A DNA stretch of 64,000 nucleotides from the NCBI GenBank assembly GCA_020636225.1, contig JACJYI010000007.1:272520-336519 (forward strand), in the 5' to 3' direction. Position 1 is the stretch's first letter, and every line of letters begins with the position of its first letter. This DNA is from Lewinellaceae bacterium. Lineage in GTDB: Bacteria; Bacteroidota; Bacteroidia; Chitinophagales; Saprospiraceae. A program made the translations under genes and the position numbers. Below are positions 25,969 through 35,020 of the stretch, in pieces. The notes below the pieces were generated by a model. The model ran no database searches. It worked only from the letters and a program-made list of their open reading frames with translations, and had not been told where the DNA came from.

Positions 25969-27185
25969 GCAAGCGCATCCCTATCCCCGCAGAACTGACC
26001 AAAGGCCGACTGGACACCCAGGAGCAGGCCCTGGCCCTCCGACCCAAGAGCCACAAGCTGTTCATTGGGATCCCCAAAGAGAACTCGGTTGAAGAGAACC
26101 GGGTGGCTCTCGTCCCCTCCAACGTCGCCGCCCTGGTCGGCCATGGGCATCGGGTGGTCATCCAGAGCGATGCCGGCAAACGCGCCAATTATCTGGACCA
26201 CGAATACAGTGAGGCAGGTGCCGAGATCGCCCATTCCAATGAGGAGGTCTACCGCGCCGAAATGATCATCAAGACGGCTCCGCCCACCATGGAGGAGATC
26301 GACTTCATGCACCCCAACCAGGTGCTGATCTCTCCGCTCCACCTGCCCATCGTCCAGAAGGAGTTCCTGGAAAAGTTGCGAAGCAAGCGTGTGATCGCCC
26401 TGGCCATGGAGTACATCCAGGATGACTCCGGGGCTTTTCCGGTGGTTCGGATCATGAGCGAGATCGCCGGCATATCCGCCATCCTCACAGCTGCCGAGCT
26501 CCTGAGCCGGTCCAACAAGGGAACCGGCCTGTTGCTGGGTGGTATCTCCGGCGTCCCCCCTGCCCGGGTGGTCATCCTGGGATCGGGCGTCGTGGCCGAA
26601 TATGCCACCCGCGCCGCCCTGGGATTGGGGGCAGAGGTCCGGGTATTCGACAACAATATCTACAAGCTGATGCGCCTGAAACATCATCTGGGCAGTCAGA
26701 TCTTTACCTCCGCCCTGGATCCGGTGATCCTGCGGAAGGAACTCATCCAGGCCGATGTGGCCATTGGGGCCATCCATGCCAAGACCGGGCGTACACCCGT
26801 CGTCGTATCCGAGGAGATCGTTTCTGCCATGAAGGATGGCGCGGTGATCGTGGATGTGAGCATTGACCAGGGAGGCTGTTTTGCCACCTCCGAGCTGACC
26901 ACCCACAGCAAACCGACCTTTGTCCGCAATGGGGTGGTCCATTTCTGTGTCCCCAATATCCCCAGCCGGGTCGGCAAAACCGCCTCTGCTGCCGTCAGCA
27001 ATATCCTCACGCCCATCCTGATGGACCTGGAATCCGTATCCGGTATCGAGTCCCTCTTGTATCACAGCGAAGGACTGCGCAATGGGGTGTATGCCTACAA
27101 AGGATGCATCACCAACAACTATCTGGGAGAAAAATTCGACATGAAGACCACGGATCTGGAGCTGCTGATCACCTCCAGCCTCTGA
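25965..27185 (+). CDS. ald: Alanine dehydrogenase
   Basis: Ald interconverts alanine and pyruvate with NAD. The 406-residue protein has the N-terminal substrate domain (FIGIPKENSVEENRVALVPS, MIIKTAPPTMEEI), an NAD Rossmann core (ARVVILGSGVVAEYATRAAL) with acidic FDNNIYKLMRLK, and the DVSIDQGGCFATS and HFCVPNIPSRVGKTAS blocks typical of the family. It begins 4 bases inside tsaE. The N-terminus is extended by about 30 residues compared with short Ald proteins, as is usual for the Bacteroidota version. It converges on the permease gene with 16 bases between. Confidence 0.93.
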   Translation: MSKRIPIPAELTKGRLDTQEQALALRPKSHKLFIGIPKENSVEENRVALVPSNVAALVGHGHRVVIQSDAGKRANYLDHEYSEAGAEIAHSNEEVYRAEMIIKTAPPTMEEIDFMHPNQVLISPLHLPIVQKEFLEKLRSKRVIALAMEYIQDDSGAFPVVRIMSEIAGISAILTAAELLSRSNKGTGLLLGGISGVPPARVVILGSGVVAEYATRAALGLGAEVRVFDNNIYKLMRLKHHLGSQIFTSALDPVILRKELIQADVAIGAIHAKTGRTPVVVSEEIVSAMKDGAVIVDVSIDQGGCFATSELTTHSKPTFVRNGVVHFCVPNIPSRVGKTASAAVSNILTPILMDLESVSGIESLLYHSEGLRNGVYAYKGCITNNYLGEKFDMKTTDLELLITSSL

Positions 27186-27201
27186 TCAGCACCGAGCTTC
27201 G

Positions 27202-28458
27202 CTAGCTGCGCATCGCCTCCACCGGATCCATCCGGGCGGCCTGCAGGGCCGGGATCAATCCGGACAGTACACCGATCACAGCCGATACGGCGATGCCCAG
27301 GGCTACATTGGTCCAGGACAGGAACATCGGGAAATTGGCCAAGGCCGCGATGACCTTCACGACGATCAGGACCAGGCCCAGTCCGGCCAGTCCTCCGATC
27401 AGGCAGAGGATCACGGCTTCGACCAGAAACTCCAGGAGGATAAAGGCACTTTTTGCCCCCAGGGCCTTCTTGATCCCGATCAGGTGGGTCCGTTCCTTGA
27501 CGGAAACAAACATGATATTGGCCACGGAGAACATCCCGACGAAGAGGGCGAAAATGCCGATCGCCAGGCCGGCCAGGTTGAGCACCTTGAAAAAACTGTC
27601 CAGCAGATTGGTCAGGACCGACAGTTCATTGACCGCAAAATTGTTGTCCTGACGAGGGGAAAGCCGACGTCCGGCCCGCATGGCGATGGTAACTTCATCC
27701 ACCACCTCCTCCAGGTCGGCCCCGTCTGCCGCTTTTACGGCGACCATGCCGCCCCCATAATCACCGGCTTCCCGCACATTAGCGATCTGTCGGGCCAGCG
27801 GATAGGAGATCAGGACCGCCCGGTCGAAATCCATGACCTTGATGAGGTCTTTCCCGGTGGGTTCGATCAGACCGATCACCCGCAGGCTCTGGCCATTGAT
27901 CTTGATCTCCTTGCCGATCGGGTCCAGTCCGGCGAAGAGCATCTCCGCGATGCGCGATCCAATGACTGTCACATGACTGCCTGTCTGGTATTCGATCGGA
28001 GAATAGAACCGGCCATCGGCCAGCTGGACATTGAACAGGTTTGCATAGTCTTCCGTCCCGGCGATCAGGTAGGCCCGGTCCACACTGCTGGCCCCGTATT
28101 TCACCGGTTTGGCCCCGAGGAAAACGGAATAACTGGCATATTCAATAGCCGCCCCAGATGACTTGATGGCTCGGTAATCCTTGTAGTTGGGATTCGGACG
28201 CCGGAGGTATTTCCAGTAATTGGTCATGGGGTCCTCATTCCAGGGCTGCTTGGTGACATACAGGACATCCTCGCCCAGCTTTTCAAAGCTCTCCTTGATG
28301 TTGGCCTCCAGGCTGTCGACTGCCGACTTGATCGACATGATGCAGAAAATGCCGATGGTGATCCCCAGCAGGGAGAGGATACTGCGGGTCTGGTTGTACC
28401 GCAGTTCCGTCAATGCCTGCAGGAAACTGGCAGGGATGATGCGTAGGAAAGCTTTCAT
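27202..28458 (-). CDS. ABC transporter permease, MacB/FtsX family
   Basis: A 418-residue MacB-type permease: an N-terminal span (RSILSLLGITIGIFCIMSIK), a large periplasmic domain (residues 50-270), and three C-terminal spans with the FtsX-domain patterns MFSVANIMFVSVKERTHLIG, IKKALGAKSAFILLEFLVEA, and PALQAARMDPVEAMR at the end. Such proteins act as mechanotransmitters in export or lipoprotein release with a separate ATPase, not found here. TTG at 28467 is the longer start, but it lies within the minus-7 box, so I use the ATG at 28458. Confidence 0.93.
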   Translation of the reverse strand: MKAFLRIIPASFLQALTELRYNQTRSILSLLGITIGIFCIMSIKSAVDSLEANIKESFEKLGEDVLYVTKQPWNEDPMTNYWKYLRRPNPNYKDYRAIKSSGAAIEYASYSVFLGAKPVKYGASSVDRAYLIAGTEDYANLFNVQLADGRFYSPIEYQTGSHVTVIGSRIAEMLFAGLDPIGKEIKINGQSLRVIGLIEPTGKDLIKVMDFDRAVLISYPLARQIANVREAGDYGGGMVAVKAADGADLEEVVDEVTIAMRAGRRLSPRQDNNFAVNELSVLTNLLDSFFKVLNLAGLAIGIFALFVGMFSVANIMFVSVKERTHLIGIKKALGAKSAFILLEFLVEAVILCLIGGLAGLGLVLIVVKVIAALANFPMFLSWTNVALGIAVSAVIGVLSGLIPALQAARMDPVEAMRS

Positions 28459-28464
28459 CGGGTT

Positions 28465-28472
28465 CAAAGATA
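28465..28472 (-). promoter_or_regulatory. Minus-7 box directly before the MacB-like permease start
   Basis: TATCTTTG on the minus strand, followed by AACCCG and the ATG (28458), a six-base gap. Indicates a leaderless or nearly leaderless message. Confidence 0.5.
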
Positions 28473-28631
28473 GACGGGACTTCGCAATGGCGAAAATCCA
28501 TTCGATGAATCACTACATGAACCTGTTGAATGCCGGCATTCCACCGATGAAGTGGTCATGGTTCCATGGACCTGACTTCCCTCTGCCGCACAGCATCAGG
28601 CCGTGGCCTGGCCATGGCACCACCAGCTGAT

Positions 28632-29843
28632 CTAGCGGATCAGGCTGAAGCTGCCCAGGCTCTCATAATACTCACCCTTGCAGAGATAGCGAGCCTTGTA
28701 CACATAAATGCCCGGCATCAGGGGCTCGCCCCGGTAAATGCCATCCCAACGGGCAAACGCATCCGAGGTGGAGAATACCCGTGTCCCCCAGCGGTCGTAG
28801 ACCTCAAAATAATCCAGGCCCTCCAGGGCCACGGGATTACTGATCCCGAATTCCTCATTGAGCTGGTCTCCATTGGGCGTAAAAGCACTGGGCACCAGGA
28901 GCCGGTCACAACTCAGGTCATTGGGATCGACCACCTCCACATAGACGGTATCCGTAGCCGTACAGGCCCCCTGGACGAAATTGATCTGATAGCGGCCGGA
29001 AACGGTCGGCGTAATGGTTGGATTTTGCGCTGTCGGATCACTGACACCGCCCGAAGGGAACCAGGCAAAGGTCGTGGCACAGGTACCAGAGGTCAGGACA
29101 TTGAAGGACTCGCCCAGGTAGATGACCGTGTCGCGGGTGAGGATCATATCGCGAGGGATGAACAACTCCTCCACGTCCTCCTCGGTCAGGGCCCGGTCAT
29201 AGACCCTGAACTCATCCAGCCCTCCGCGGAAGCGGATCTGGCCGGCACCCACGCATGGCCCACCGGCCAGGGCCAGCTGGGCATTGTTCTGCAGTTCGAT
29301 CCGGTCGGAAGCGGCGGCTTCCTCGACGAACTCACCATCCACGTACAGGAGGATCTTGGTAGCCCGGCGCACCACCACGATGTGGTACCAGCATCGTCCG
29401 GTGGGCAGGCGATAGTTCATCTTCACCTGCAGGCCGGGATCTTCACTGACAAGGATCCCCAGCTGGCGGTTGGATGGCGTATAGGTGATGGCCAGGGCAT
29501 GGTTGTCATCGCAATCCTCCCGCTTCGACACGATATCATAGATCCCGGAGGAAGATTCGGGCTTGAAGTAGAAACTGATACTGAAGTCGGCCTTCCGCAA
29601 CCGGTTGACACTGATGTCCCCGAGCAGGGAAATGAAATTGAGGCTACCATCAAATTCCAGGGCATTCCCCGCAGGGCCACAGATGTAGGTCGTATCCCCG
29701 TCGAAAAAGAGGACATTGCCGTAGCCACTCTCATCATAGAGGCTGTCGGAGAAGGTCATGTTGGTGACCAGGTTGGCTGTCAATTGTGCCTGCACGGAAA
29801 CCGCCGCAAGCCCAAGGAGAACAAAGAGGAATAGGTAACGCAT
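28632..29843 (-). CDS. Secreted LamG protein with CHU_C-type T9SS C-terminal domain
   Basis: A 403-residue secreted protein. ATG at 29843 gives the signal peptide MRYLFLFVLLGLAAVSVQAQ. Residues 30-220 are a LamG/concanavalin-like domain (FSISFYFKPESSSGIYDIVS, WYHIVVVRRATKILLYVDGE, GGLDEFRVYDRALTEEDVEE). Residues 240-315 look like a PKD-type domain. Residues 325-403 are the gliding-motility-associated C-terminal domain (LLVPSAFTPNGDQLNEEFGI, VYDRWGTRVFSTSDAFARWD, PGIYVYKARYLCKGEYYESL), the type-B T9SS signal. Probable surface-attached adhesin or glycan-binding protein; ligand unknown. Confidence 0.92.
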   Translation of the reverse strand: MRYLFLFVLLGLAAVSVQAQLTANLVTNMTFSDSLYDESGYGNVLFFDGDTTYICGPAGNALEFDGSLNFISLLGDISVNRLRKADFSISFYFKPESSSGIYDIVSKREDCDDNHALAITYTPSNRQLGILVSEDPGLQVKMNYRLPTGRCWYHIVVVRRATKILLYVDGEFVEEAAASDRIELQNNAQLALAGGPCVGAGQIRFRGGLDEFRVYDRALTEEDVEELFIPRDMILTRDTVIYLGESFNVLTSGTCATTFAWFPSGGVSDPTAQNPTITPTVSGRYQINFVQGACTATDTVYVEVVDPNDLSCDRLLVPSAFTPNGDQLNEEFGISNPVALEGLDYFEVYDRWGTRVFSTSDAFARWDGIYRGEPLMPGIYVYKARYLCKGEYYESLGSFSLIR

Positions 29844-29898
29844 ATCGATAAGAGTCCTGATCGGGAGGTAAACGTTGCTTGTCGTTCCGGGATTATGC

Positions 29899-30207
29899 TC
29901 AACGGCCGAATAATCCGCCCAGGGCCCCCATTCCCCCAGGCAATACCGACGCCATCCATTCCTGGACCACCTGTTGCTCCATCTCCGTGGCCTTCCTGAT
30001 CGCCTCATTCATCGCCATCACCAGATGGTCCTCCACGGCATCGGGGTCGGCATAATCGGCATGGTCCCGATCGATGATCACCGAACGAACGACCTTGTTC
30101 CCGGTCATTCGTACGACAACCAGGCCATCGCCCGATCCGACCTCGATGGTTTGGGCGGCCAGTTTTTCCTGGACTGCCTTCTGTTGCTCTTCCAACTGCT
30201 CGAACAT
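29899..30207 (-). CDS. YbaB/EbfC family nucleoid-associated protein
   Basis: A 102-residue protein matching YbaB/EbfC: an N-terminal helix (FEQLEEQQKAVQEKLAAQTI), the central GDGLVVVRMTGNKVVRSVII beta segment, then DHLVMAMNEAIRKATEMEQQ and a Gly/Met-rich tail (PGGMGALGGLFGR). Members bind DNA as dimers. Its minus-7 box TACCTTTG (30228-30235) lies 20 bases before the ATG. Neighbours on the same strand are the two LamG genes, which share no obvious function with it. Confidence 0.9.
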   Translation of the reverse strand: MFEQLEEQQKAVQEKLAAQTIEVGSGDGLVVVRMTGNKVVRSVIIDRDHADYADPDAVEDHLVMAMNEAIRKATEMEQQVVQEWMASVLPGGMGALGGLFGR

Positions 30208-30227
30208 GGTATTCCGAATTTGGAAGG

Positions 30228-30235
30228 CAAAGGTA
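30228..30235 (-). promoter_or_regulatory. Minus-7 box for the YbaB-family gene
   Basis: TACCTTTG followed by C on the minus strand, 20 bases before the start at 30207. Confidence 0.5.
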
Positions 30236-30248
30236 CGATGTGATCAGC

Positions 30249-31013
30249 TCATTCGCCGCGTGGAAGAGGCTGTTCGGCAGAATAACAATCCCATCGGGCC
30301 TCCTCGACGGGATGTTGTTCATAGAGCCGACGCACCTCCTGATCGGAAAACGGGGTGCTGTACATGCGCAACTCGTCGATCATCCCCTTGAACGGCAAAC
30401 GATCCGGGCCGGGTCGCCCGGCGGGTCGTCCGATATGGAGGGGGATGGTATTGCTGATGTCCACATTCCGGCAGCGGCGGATCTGGTCCATCAGCAGGCC
30501 GTTGTGATACCCCCTGACCTCGTTGCCATCCCGTACCAGGGTGAGATGGTGCCATTTTGCGGTATCCAGAGGGACTTCCAGGGGCTGAAAGCGACGAATG
30601 GAGTCTTCCATCAGATGGAACCGGACCAGATGGTTGACCGGATCATATATGGCCTCCCAGCCGGCATCGGAGCGTTCGGGGTCTCGGGTGGAGAAGACCA
30701 CCTGGTTGATCAGGTTCTGGTCCCACACACGCAGGTAGAAACTGACCGTCAGGTCGGAGGTGCTGAAGTACCGATTGAGGGGACCGTCAAGCATTGCATA
30801 ATCTGTCCCTCCGGAAAAGATCAGTCCATCCTGGTCGATGCCACACCAGCACCCGACCCCACCCAGCATGCGGATATCCGGATTGATGCCGGTGTGGTCC
30901 GTTCGGTCGCAGCCGTTGAAGGAATAGAAGGCCACCAGCCCTTCATCGTCCGGTTGGGCGAAGAGGGAATGGAAAGCGGCCAGTAAACAGAGTGCGAGCA
31001 GCCAGCGGGTCAT
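30249..31013 (-). CDS. Secreted LamG-domain protein
   Basis: A 254-residue protein with signal peptide MTRWLLALCLLAAFHSLFAQ and one LamG/concanavalin domain: GLVAFYSFNGC near the start, LTVSFYLRVWDQNLINQVVF, KWHHLTLVRDGNEVRGYHNG and KGMIDELRMYSTPFSDQEVR. It resembles the LamG domain of the 28632-29843 protein and may be a paralogue that lacks the T9SS C-terminal domain. Possible carbohydrate-binding or adhesive role by family; no ligand can be given. It is upstream of the YbaB gene in the same direction. Confidence 0.8.
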   Translation of the reverse strand: MTRWLLALCLLAAFHSLFAQPDDEGLVAFYSFNGCDRTDHTGINPDIRMLGGVGCWCGIDQDGLIFSGGTDYAMLDGPLNRYFSTSDLTVSFYLRVWDQNLINQVVFSTRDPERSDAGWEAIYDPVNHLVRFHLMEDSIRRFQPLEVPLDTAKWHHLTLVRDGNEVRGYHNGLLMDQIRRCRNVDISNTIPLHIGRPAGRPGPDRLPFKGMIDELRMYSTPFSDQEVRRLYEQHPVEEARWDCYSAEQPLPRGE

Positions 31014-32340
31014 TCCCCCAAGATGCGGAAATTCCGGGGATCAGGCAAGTGGGTCTTCGGGTGGGTTTTGTCACCCTGTTTGCGGTGCCGGCAAACAGGT
31101 CGCCAAAACCGAGCTGTGTTGATCATTGACCCCGGGCTTCCTGATCGCCGCAGGAGATAAGCCCGGGGCTATTGACATGCAGCCCCGGCGCGGTTGATCC
31201 GCCTGGTCAGCGGTCTTGCGCCTGGCATCGGCAAAGGTTCAACCCCTCCGGGGTTGGATGGTATGTTCTTCAGATACCCCCGGCTGAAGCCGGGGGCTAT
31301 TGACATGCAACCCCAGCGGGGCTGATCCTCCTGTCAATCAACGAATAAACCCATACCTGTCCGCTGTGGTGGAAACGAATAATCCCACTCCTCACCTCCT
31401 CCACTTCAAACTCCGGGCTGCCTGATCGCCGCAGGAGATAAGCCCGGGGCTATTGACGTGCAGCCCCGGGGGGATTGATCCGCCTGGTCAGTGGTCTCGC
31501 GCCTGGCATCGGCAATGGTTCAACCCCTCCGGGGTTGGATTCTATTCGCATCTGATACCCCGGGCTGAAGCCCGGGGCTATTGATTTTGAACCCCATAGG
31601 GGTTCATCCTTCGCCCAGGCAAAGATTGATACTCTCTCAGGGAGTGCGCCGATGCTTTTTCCGATAGTGGCTGTGAAAAAGATTTGCTCGCGTGGTTGCA
31701 CCCCCTTCAGATCAATCAACGAGATCACCCTCCTCGACTCCTCCACTCATCACCTCCTCCACTTCAGACTCCGGGCTGCCTGATCGCCGCTGGAGATAAG
31801 CCGGGGGCTATTGACGTGCAGCCCCGGCGAAGTTGATCCGCCTGGTCAGCGGTCTTGCGCCTGGCATCGGCAATGGTTCAACCCCTCCGGGGTTGGATTC
31901 TATTCGCATCTGATACCCCGGGCTGCCTGATCGCCGCAGGAGATAAGCCCGGGGCTATTGATTTTGAACCCCATAGGGGTTCGACCTTCGCCCAGGCAAA
32001 GATTGATACTCTCTCAGGGAGTGCGCCGATGCTTTTTCCGATAGTGGCTGTGAAAAAGATTTGCTCGCGTGGTTGCCCCCCCTTCAGATCAATCAACGAG
32101 ATCACCCATCACCCTCCTCGACTCCTCCACTCATCACCTCCTCCACTTCAGACTCCGGGCTGCCTGATCGCCGCTGGAGATAAGCCGGGGGCTATTGACA
32201 TGCAACCCCAGCGGGGCTGATCCTCCTGTCAATCAACGAATAAACTCTTACCTGTCCGCCGTGGCGGAAACGAATAAACCTCCTTGACTCCTCCACTTCT
32301 CGACTCCTCCACTCCTCACCTTCTCCACTTCAGGCCTCCA
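31014..32340. repeat. Large intergenic repeat block of palindromic modules, with two near-identical copies of about 360 bases
   Basis: No gene. Modules run AACCCCTCCGGGGTT, then a CCCCGGG-type hairpin, then a short AT-rich link (CTATTGA) and a second AACCCC...GGGGTT palindrome, at about 31243, 31519 and 31876, with partial copies at 31119, 31414, 31770 and 32150. Segments from about 31496 and 31853 are nearly identical over 250 bases or more, and the hairpin apex differs (GA at 31567-31568 against a 21-base loop at 31925-31945). The 21-base loop beginning GCCTGATCGCC occurs five times in this block (about 31139, 31420, 31777, 31925, 32159) and again near 38503. Tails are CTCCACTCCTC-like pyrimidine runs. 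Confidence 0.85.
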
Positions 32341-32345
32341 ACAGA

Positions 32346-32375
32346 AACAGGCTGACCCGGGTGGATCAGCCTGTT
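32346..32375 (-). terminator. Hairpin terminator after the T9SS beta-propeller gene
   Basis: A 10-bp stem AACAGGCTGA / TCAGCCTGTT with a 10-nt loop. It lies 43 bases past the stop of the minus-strand gene; T-run is weak on both sides. Confidence 0.6.
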
Positions 32376-32417
32376 GTTTCTTGGGATGGGCCACAAGCGA
32401 CCCGGTCGGATATGGCC

Positions 32418-33548
32418 CTATTTGGAGAAGCGACCCAGATAGGTCCGTTGCTCTCCATCAAAGGCCTGGAGGAGATAACTGCCCGATGGCAGGGTCGCCG
32501 TATCGATCCGGTGACCTCCGGTGAACTGCCCATTCCATTCGTTGATGATCTGGCCGTTCACCTGCATCAGCACCAGTCGGGTGACCTGGTGGTCGCCAAG
32601 GTCGATCTGGGTCCAGTCGCCGGCAGGATTCGGATAGACCGCCAGAACCGTTGGTGCATCCGGCAAGGAAATGCCGGTGGACGAACCATCGCCGATCACA
32701 AAGTCGGCCGCAAAGGTGCCGGAGGGAACGTCATACTCCATCTTCAGGTCATCGCCGGTGAAGGTCACCGAATGGATGATCGTACCGGTGGTCGACCAGT
32801 ATACCCGGCCATTATACAAGGACAGGTAGTTGTGGGGTTCCATATCGCTGTGCAGGGTCTGGGTCTCGAAGGTCTCGAGGTTGGTGCGATTGATGGAAGA
32901 TGGCTCCTGGGTGAGATTGTAGGTCCAATAGATCCAGGTATTGGTTTCGTCGATGGCAATGTCCCCGACACGCCCCCCGGCCACATAGACTGGAGAAGGC
33001 ATCACGCTGGGCGACCAGGTATTGAGGTCGGTGTACTGGATATTCCCCCCTCCGATGGTAAAAAACAGCAACCCATGGGCTTCATCTACTGCCAGCACCG
33101 GCGTCCAGCCGGTCAGGAACGACTGCCCGGGTCCAACCTGCTCGATGTTCGACCCATCGAGATTGGCGCGCTGGATGAGATTGGCATCCTTGTCCAGGAA
33201 GTACATCTTGCCGGCTCCGAGATCGAAATCCAGATCGACGACACGAGACAGGCCGGAGGTGATCAACGGGGTCAGGAGCTTGGTTTTTGCATCGTACCGG
33301 ACGATCCTGTCCGTAGCCAGGTATTTCTTGTATCCCACATAGAACACCTTCTCCTCCGGGTGCCAGGTGATACAGTCATAGGTATGGAAAGGCAATCCTC
33401 CGGTCAGGTCGCGATGATCGGTGATCTGCCCGGTGGTCATATCGTGTTCTTCAAACTTGAAGTACAGATTGTCAACCAGGAATATGCTTTGGGCAAATCC
33501 CTGAACGGAGAGGAATAACAGGAAGAATAACGTCGAACTTGTTTTCAT
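32418..33548 (-). CDS. T9SS-secreted beta-propeller protein with YWTD-like repeats
   Basis: A 376-residue protein with signal peptide MKTSSTLFFLLFLSVQGFAQ, then repeated blades with YWTD/LDL-receptor-type motifs (KMYFLDKDANLIQRANLDGS, GDIAIDETNTWIYWTYNLTQ, HNYLSLYNGRVYWSTTGTII), and a type-A T9SS C-terminal sorting domain (VYPNPAGDWTQIDLGDHQ and LPSGSYLLQAFDG). Exported through T9SS and probably attached to the cell surface; partner unknown. The start is set by the signal peptide; the longer frame adds upstream residues lying beyond the minus-7 box at 33574-33581. Confidence 0.9.
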   Translation of the reverse strand: MKTSSTLFFLLFLSVQGFAQSIFLVDNLYFKFEEHDMTTGQITDHRDLTGGLPFHTYDCITWHPEEKVFYVGYKKYLATDRIVRYDAKTKLLTPLITSGLSRVVDLDFDLGAGKMYFLDKDANLIQRANLDGSNIEQVGPGQSFLTGWTPVLAVDEAHGLLFFTIGGGNIQYTDLNTWSPSVMPSPVYVAGGRVGDIAIDETNTWIYWTYNLTQEPSSINRTNLETFETQTLHSDMEPHNYLSLYNGRVYWSTTGTIIHSVTFTGDDLKMEYDVPSGTFAADFVIGDGSSTGISLPDAPTVLAVYPNPAGDWTQIDLGDHQVTRLVLMQVNGQIINEWNGQFTGGHRIDTATLPSGSYLLQAFDGEQRTYLGRFSK

Positions 33549-33573
33549 AGGGGAAGAATTGTCAATTGAGTGG

Positions 33574-33581
33574 CAAATGTA
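33574..33581 (-). promoter_or_regulatory. Minus-7 box of the T9SS beta-propeller gene
   Basis: TACATTTG followed by C on the minus strand, 25 bases before the ATG at 33548. Confidence 0.5.
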
Positions 33582-33662
33582 ACCATCATCTACCAACTCC
33601 CATCTGAAGAATCCGAATCCGGAAGTTGGGACAGTATTCTCTTCCGATCGACAACCTTTCGC

Positions 33663-33670
33663 TAATTTTG
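33663..33670 (+). promoter_or_regulatory. Minus-7 box directly before tatC
   Basis: TAATTTTG six bases before the ATG at 33677 and 45 bases before the alternative ATG at 33716. It either makes tatC nearly leaderless or argues for the later start. Confidence 0.5.
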
Positions 33671-33676
33671 GGCCCG

Positions 33677-34507
33677 ATGCGCGATATCGACCCACAAGAG
33701 CCCGAGAAAGCAGAGATGTCCTTCCTGGACCATCTCGACCAGCTGCGAATGCATATCCTGCGTTCCCTCCTGGCGGTAGCGGTGATCGCCATCGGTGTGT
33801 TCATGGCCAAGGACTTTGTGTTCAATGTGGTCATCTTTGGTCCGCGCAATCCCGATTTCCCGACCTATCGGATCCTGTGCAGCCTTTCCGATGCCCTTTG
33901 CATCGATCCTCCGAACTTCAAGATCCTGACCCGTGACCTGGGCGAGCAGTTCATGATCCACATCAAGAGCTCCTTCTGGCTGGGGGTGATCCTCGGGTTC
34001 CCCTACATCTTTTGGGAGATCTGGCGTTTCATCCGGCCGGGATTGTACCCACAGGAGCAGAAGGCCGCCAGGGGCATGGTCCTGATCTGTTCGATGCTCT
34101 TCACCTTCGGGGTGTTCTTCGGGTACTTCTTTATTGCCCCGTTTGCGATCAGTTTTCTGGGATCCTATACGGTCGGGGCGGAGTCCACGCCCAGCCTGGC
34201 CTCCTATGTGGACTACCTGACCATGCTGACCCTGCCGGTCGGCCTGGTATTCGAATTACCTGTGGTGGCCTGGTTCCTGTCCAAGATCGGCATTCTCTAT
34301 CCCTCCTTCCTCCGAACCTACCGGCGCCATGCCTTGGTGGTCATCGTGATCCTGGCGGCCATCATCACCCCTCCGGATGTCACCTCGCAAATGATCCTGT
34401 CCATCCCGTTGCTGGCCCTCTATGAGGTCAGTATCTGGGTCTCGGCCAGAGTACACAAGCAACGGGAAGCCGAATGGGAAGCCGAGGGCAAAGACCTTTC
34501 ATCCTGA
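33677..34507 (+). CDS. tatC: Sec-independent (Tat) protein translocase TatC
   Basis: TatC is the polytopic receptor of the twin-arginine translocase. The sequence has the conserved N-terminal MSFLDHLDQLRMHILRSLLA, then six hydrophobic spans, with the cytoplasmic FPYIFWEIWRFIRPGLYPQE loop and FGVFFGYFFIAPFAISFLGS. ATG at 33677 gives 276 residues; ATG at 33716 (MSFLDHL) gives 263 and matches typical TatC starts better. TatA/B are not in the window. It is followed 6 bases later by the PH-like membrane gene. Confidence 0.95.
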   Translation: MRDIDPQEPEKAEMSFLDHLDQLRMHILRSLLAVAVIAIGVFMAKDFVFNVVIFGPRNPDFPTYRILCSLSDALCIDPPNFKILTRDLGEQFMIHIKSSFWLGVILGFPYIFWEIWRFIRPGLYPQEQKAARGMVLICSMLFTFGVFFGYFFIAPFAISFLGSYTVGAESTPSLASYVDYLTMLTLPVGLVFELPVVAWFLSKIGILYPSFLRTYRRHALVVIVILAAIITPPDVTSQMILSIPLLALYEVSIWVSARVHKQREAEWEAEGKDLSS

Positions 34508-34513
34508 TCCATC

Positions 34514-34972
34514 ATGTCGCAATTATCCTCTTCGGCCACGCTGCTTCTTCGCCTGTTCTTTCCCACCTTCTGGCTGGTCTTCTTCGGATCATTCATGGTG
34601 GTCGGCTGGGTGACCTCGGAAGATTTTGTGGGGCCCTTCCATTCGTCGATCTACCGCGTGGTGACCACGTCCTTCGTCCTGATCGGCCTGGTGCTGATCC
34701 GCATCTCCTTCTGGCGCCTGCACCGGGTGGATGCGGACCAGGACCATGTGTACATCTCCAACTACTTCAAGACCTACAAATACACCCTGGCCGCCGTGGA
34801 CAAGATCACCATGCGGCATTACGGACTGTTTTACCTGGGCCGGGTGGAACTGGTGATCAAGGGGAAACTCGGCCAGCGGATCTGGTTCATTCCCTCCAGG
34901 AAACGGATCGAAGCATTCCTCCGCACCTCTCCGGAATGGATGGAAAAAGTAACCTGGGGAGAAGGAAAATAA
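34514..34972 (+). CDS. Membrane protein with PH-like domain, hypothetical
   Basis: A 152-residue protein with two N-terminal membrane spans (LLRLFFPTFWLVFFGSFMVV; VTTSFVLIGLVLIRISFW), then a beta-rich cytosolic segment (DHVYISNYFKTYKYTLAAVD and RVELVIKGKLGQRIWFIPS) that resembles bacterial PH-like (YdbT/YcxB-type) membrane proteins. No enzymatic motif is present. It follows tatC closely, so it is probably co-transcribed, but no link to Tat transport is known to me. The family call is tentative. Confidence 0.7.
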   Translation: MSQLSSSATLLLRLFFPTFWLVFFGSFMVVGWVTSEDFVGPFHSSIYRVVTTSFVLIGLVLIRISFWRLHRVDADQDHVYISNYFKTYKYTLAAVDKITMRHYGLFYLGRVELVIKGKLGQRIWFIPSRKRIEAFLRTSPEWMEKVTWGEGK

Positions 34973-35020
34973 CATCCCTCCACCCGGCTCATTGCCAACC
35001 TTGCTACCCGTGGACCAATC

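Noticed and set aside
31450..32220. Short frames in the 31-32 kb repeats (minus 31450-31746, minus 31878-32105, plus 31855-32220)
   Set aside because: They translate repeat copies; near-identical frames recur at 38 kb with no protein-like constraint.
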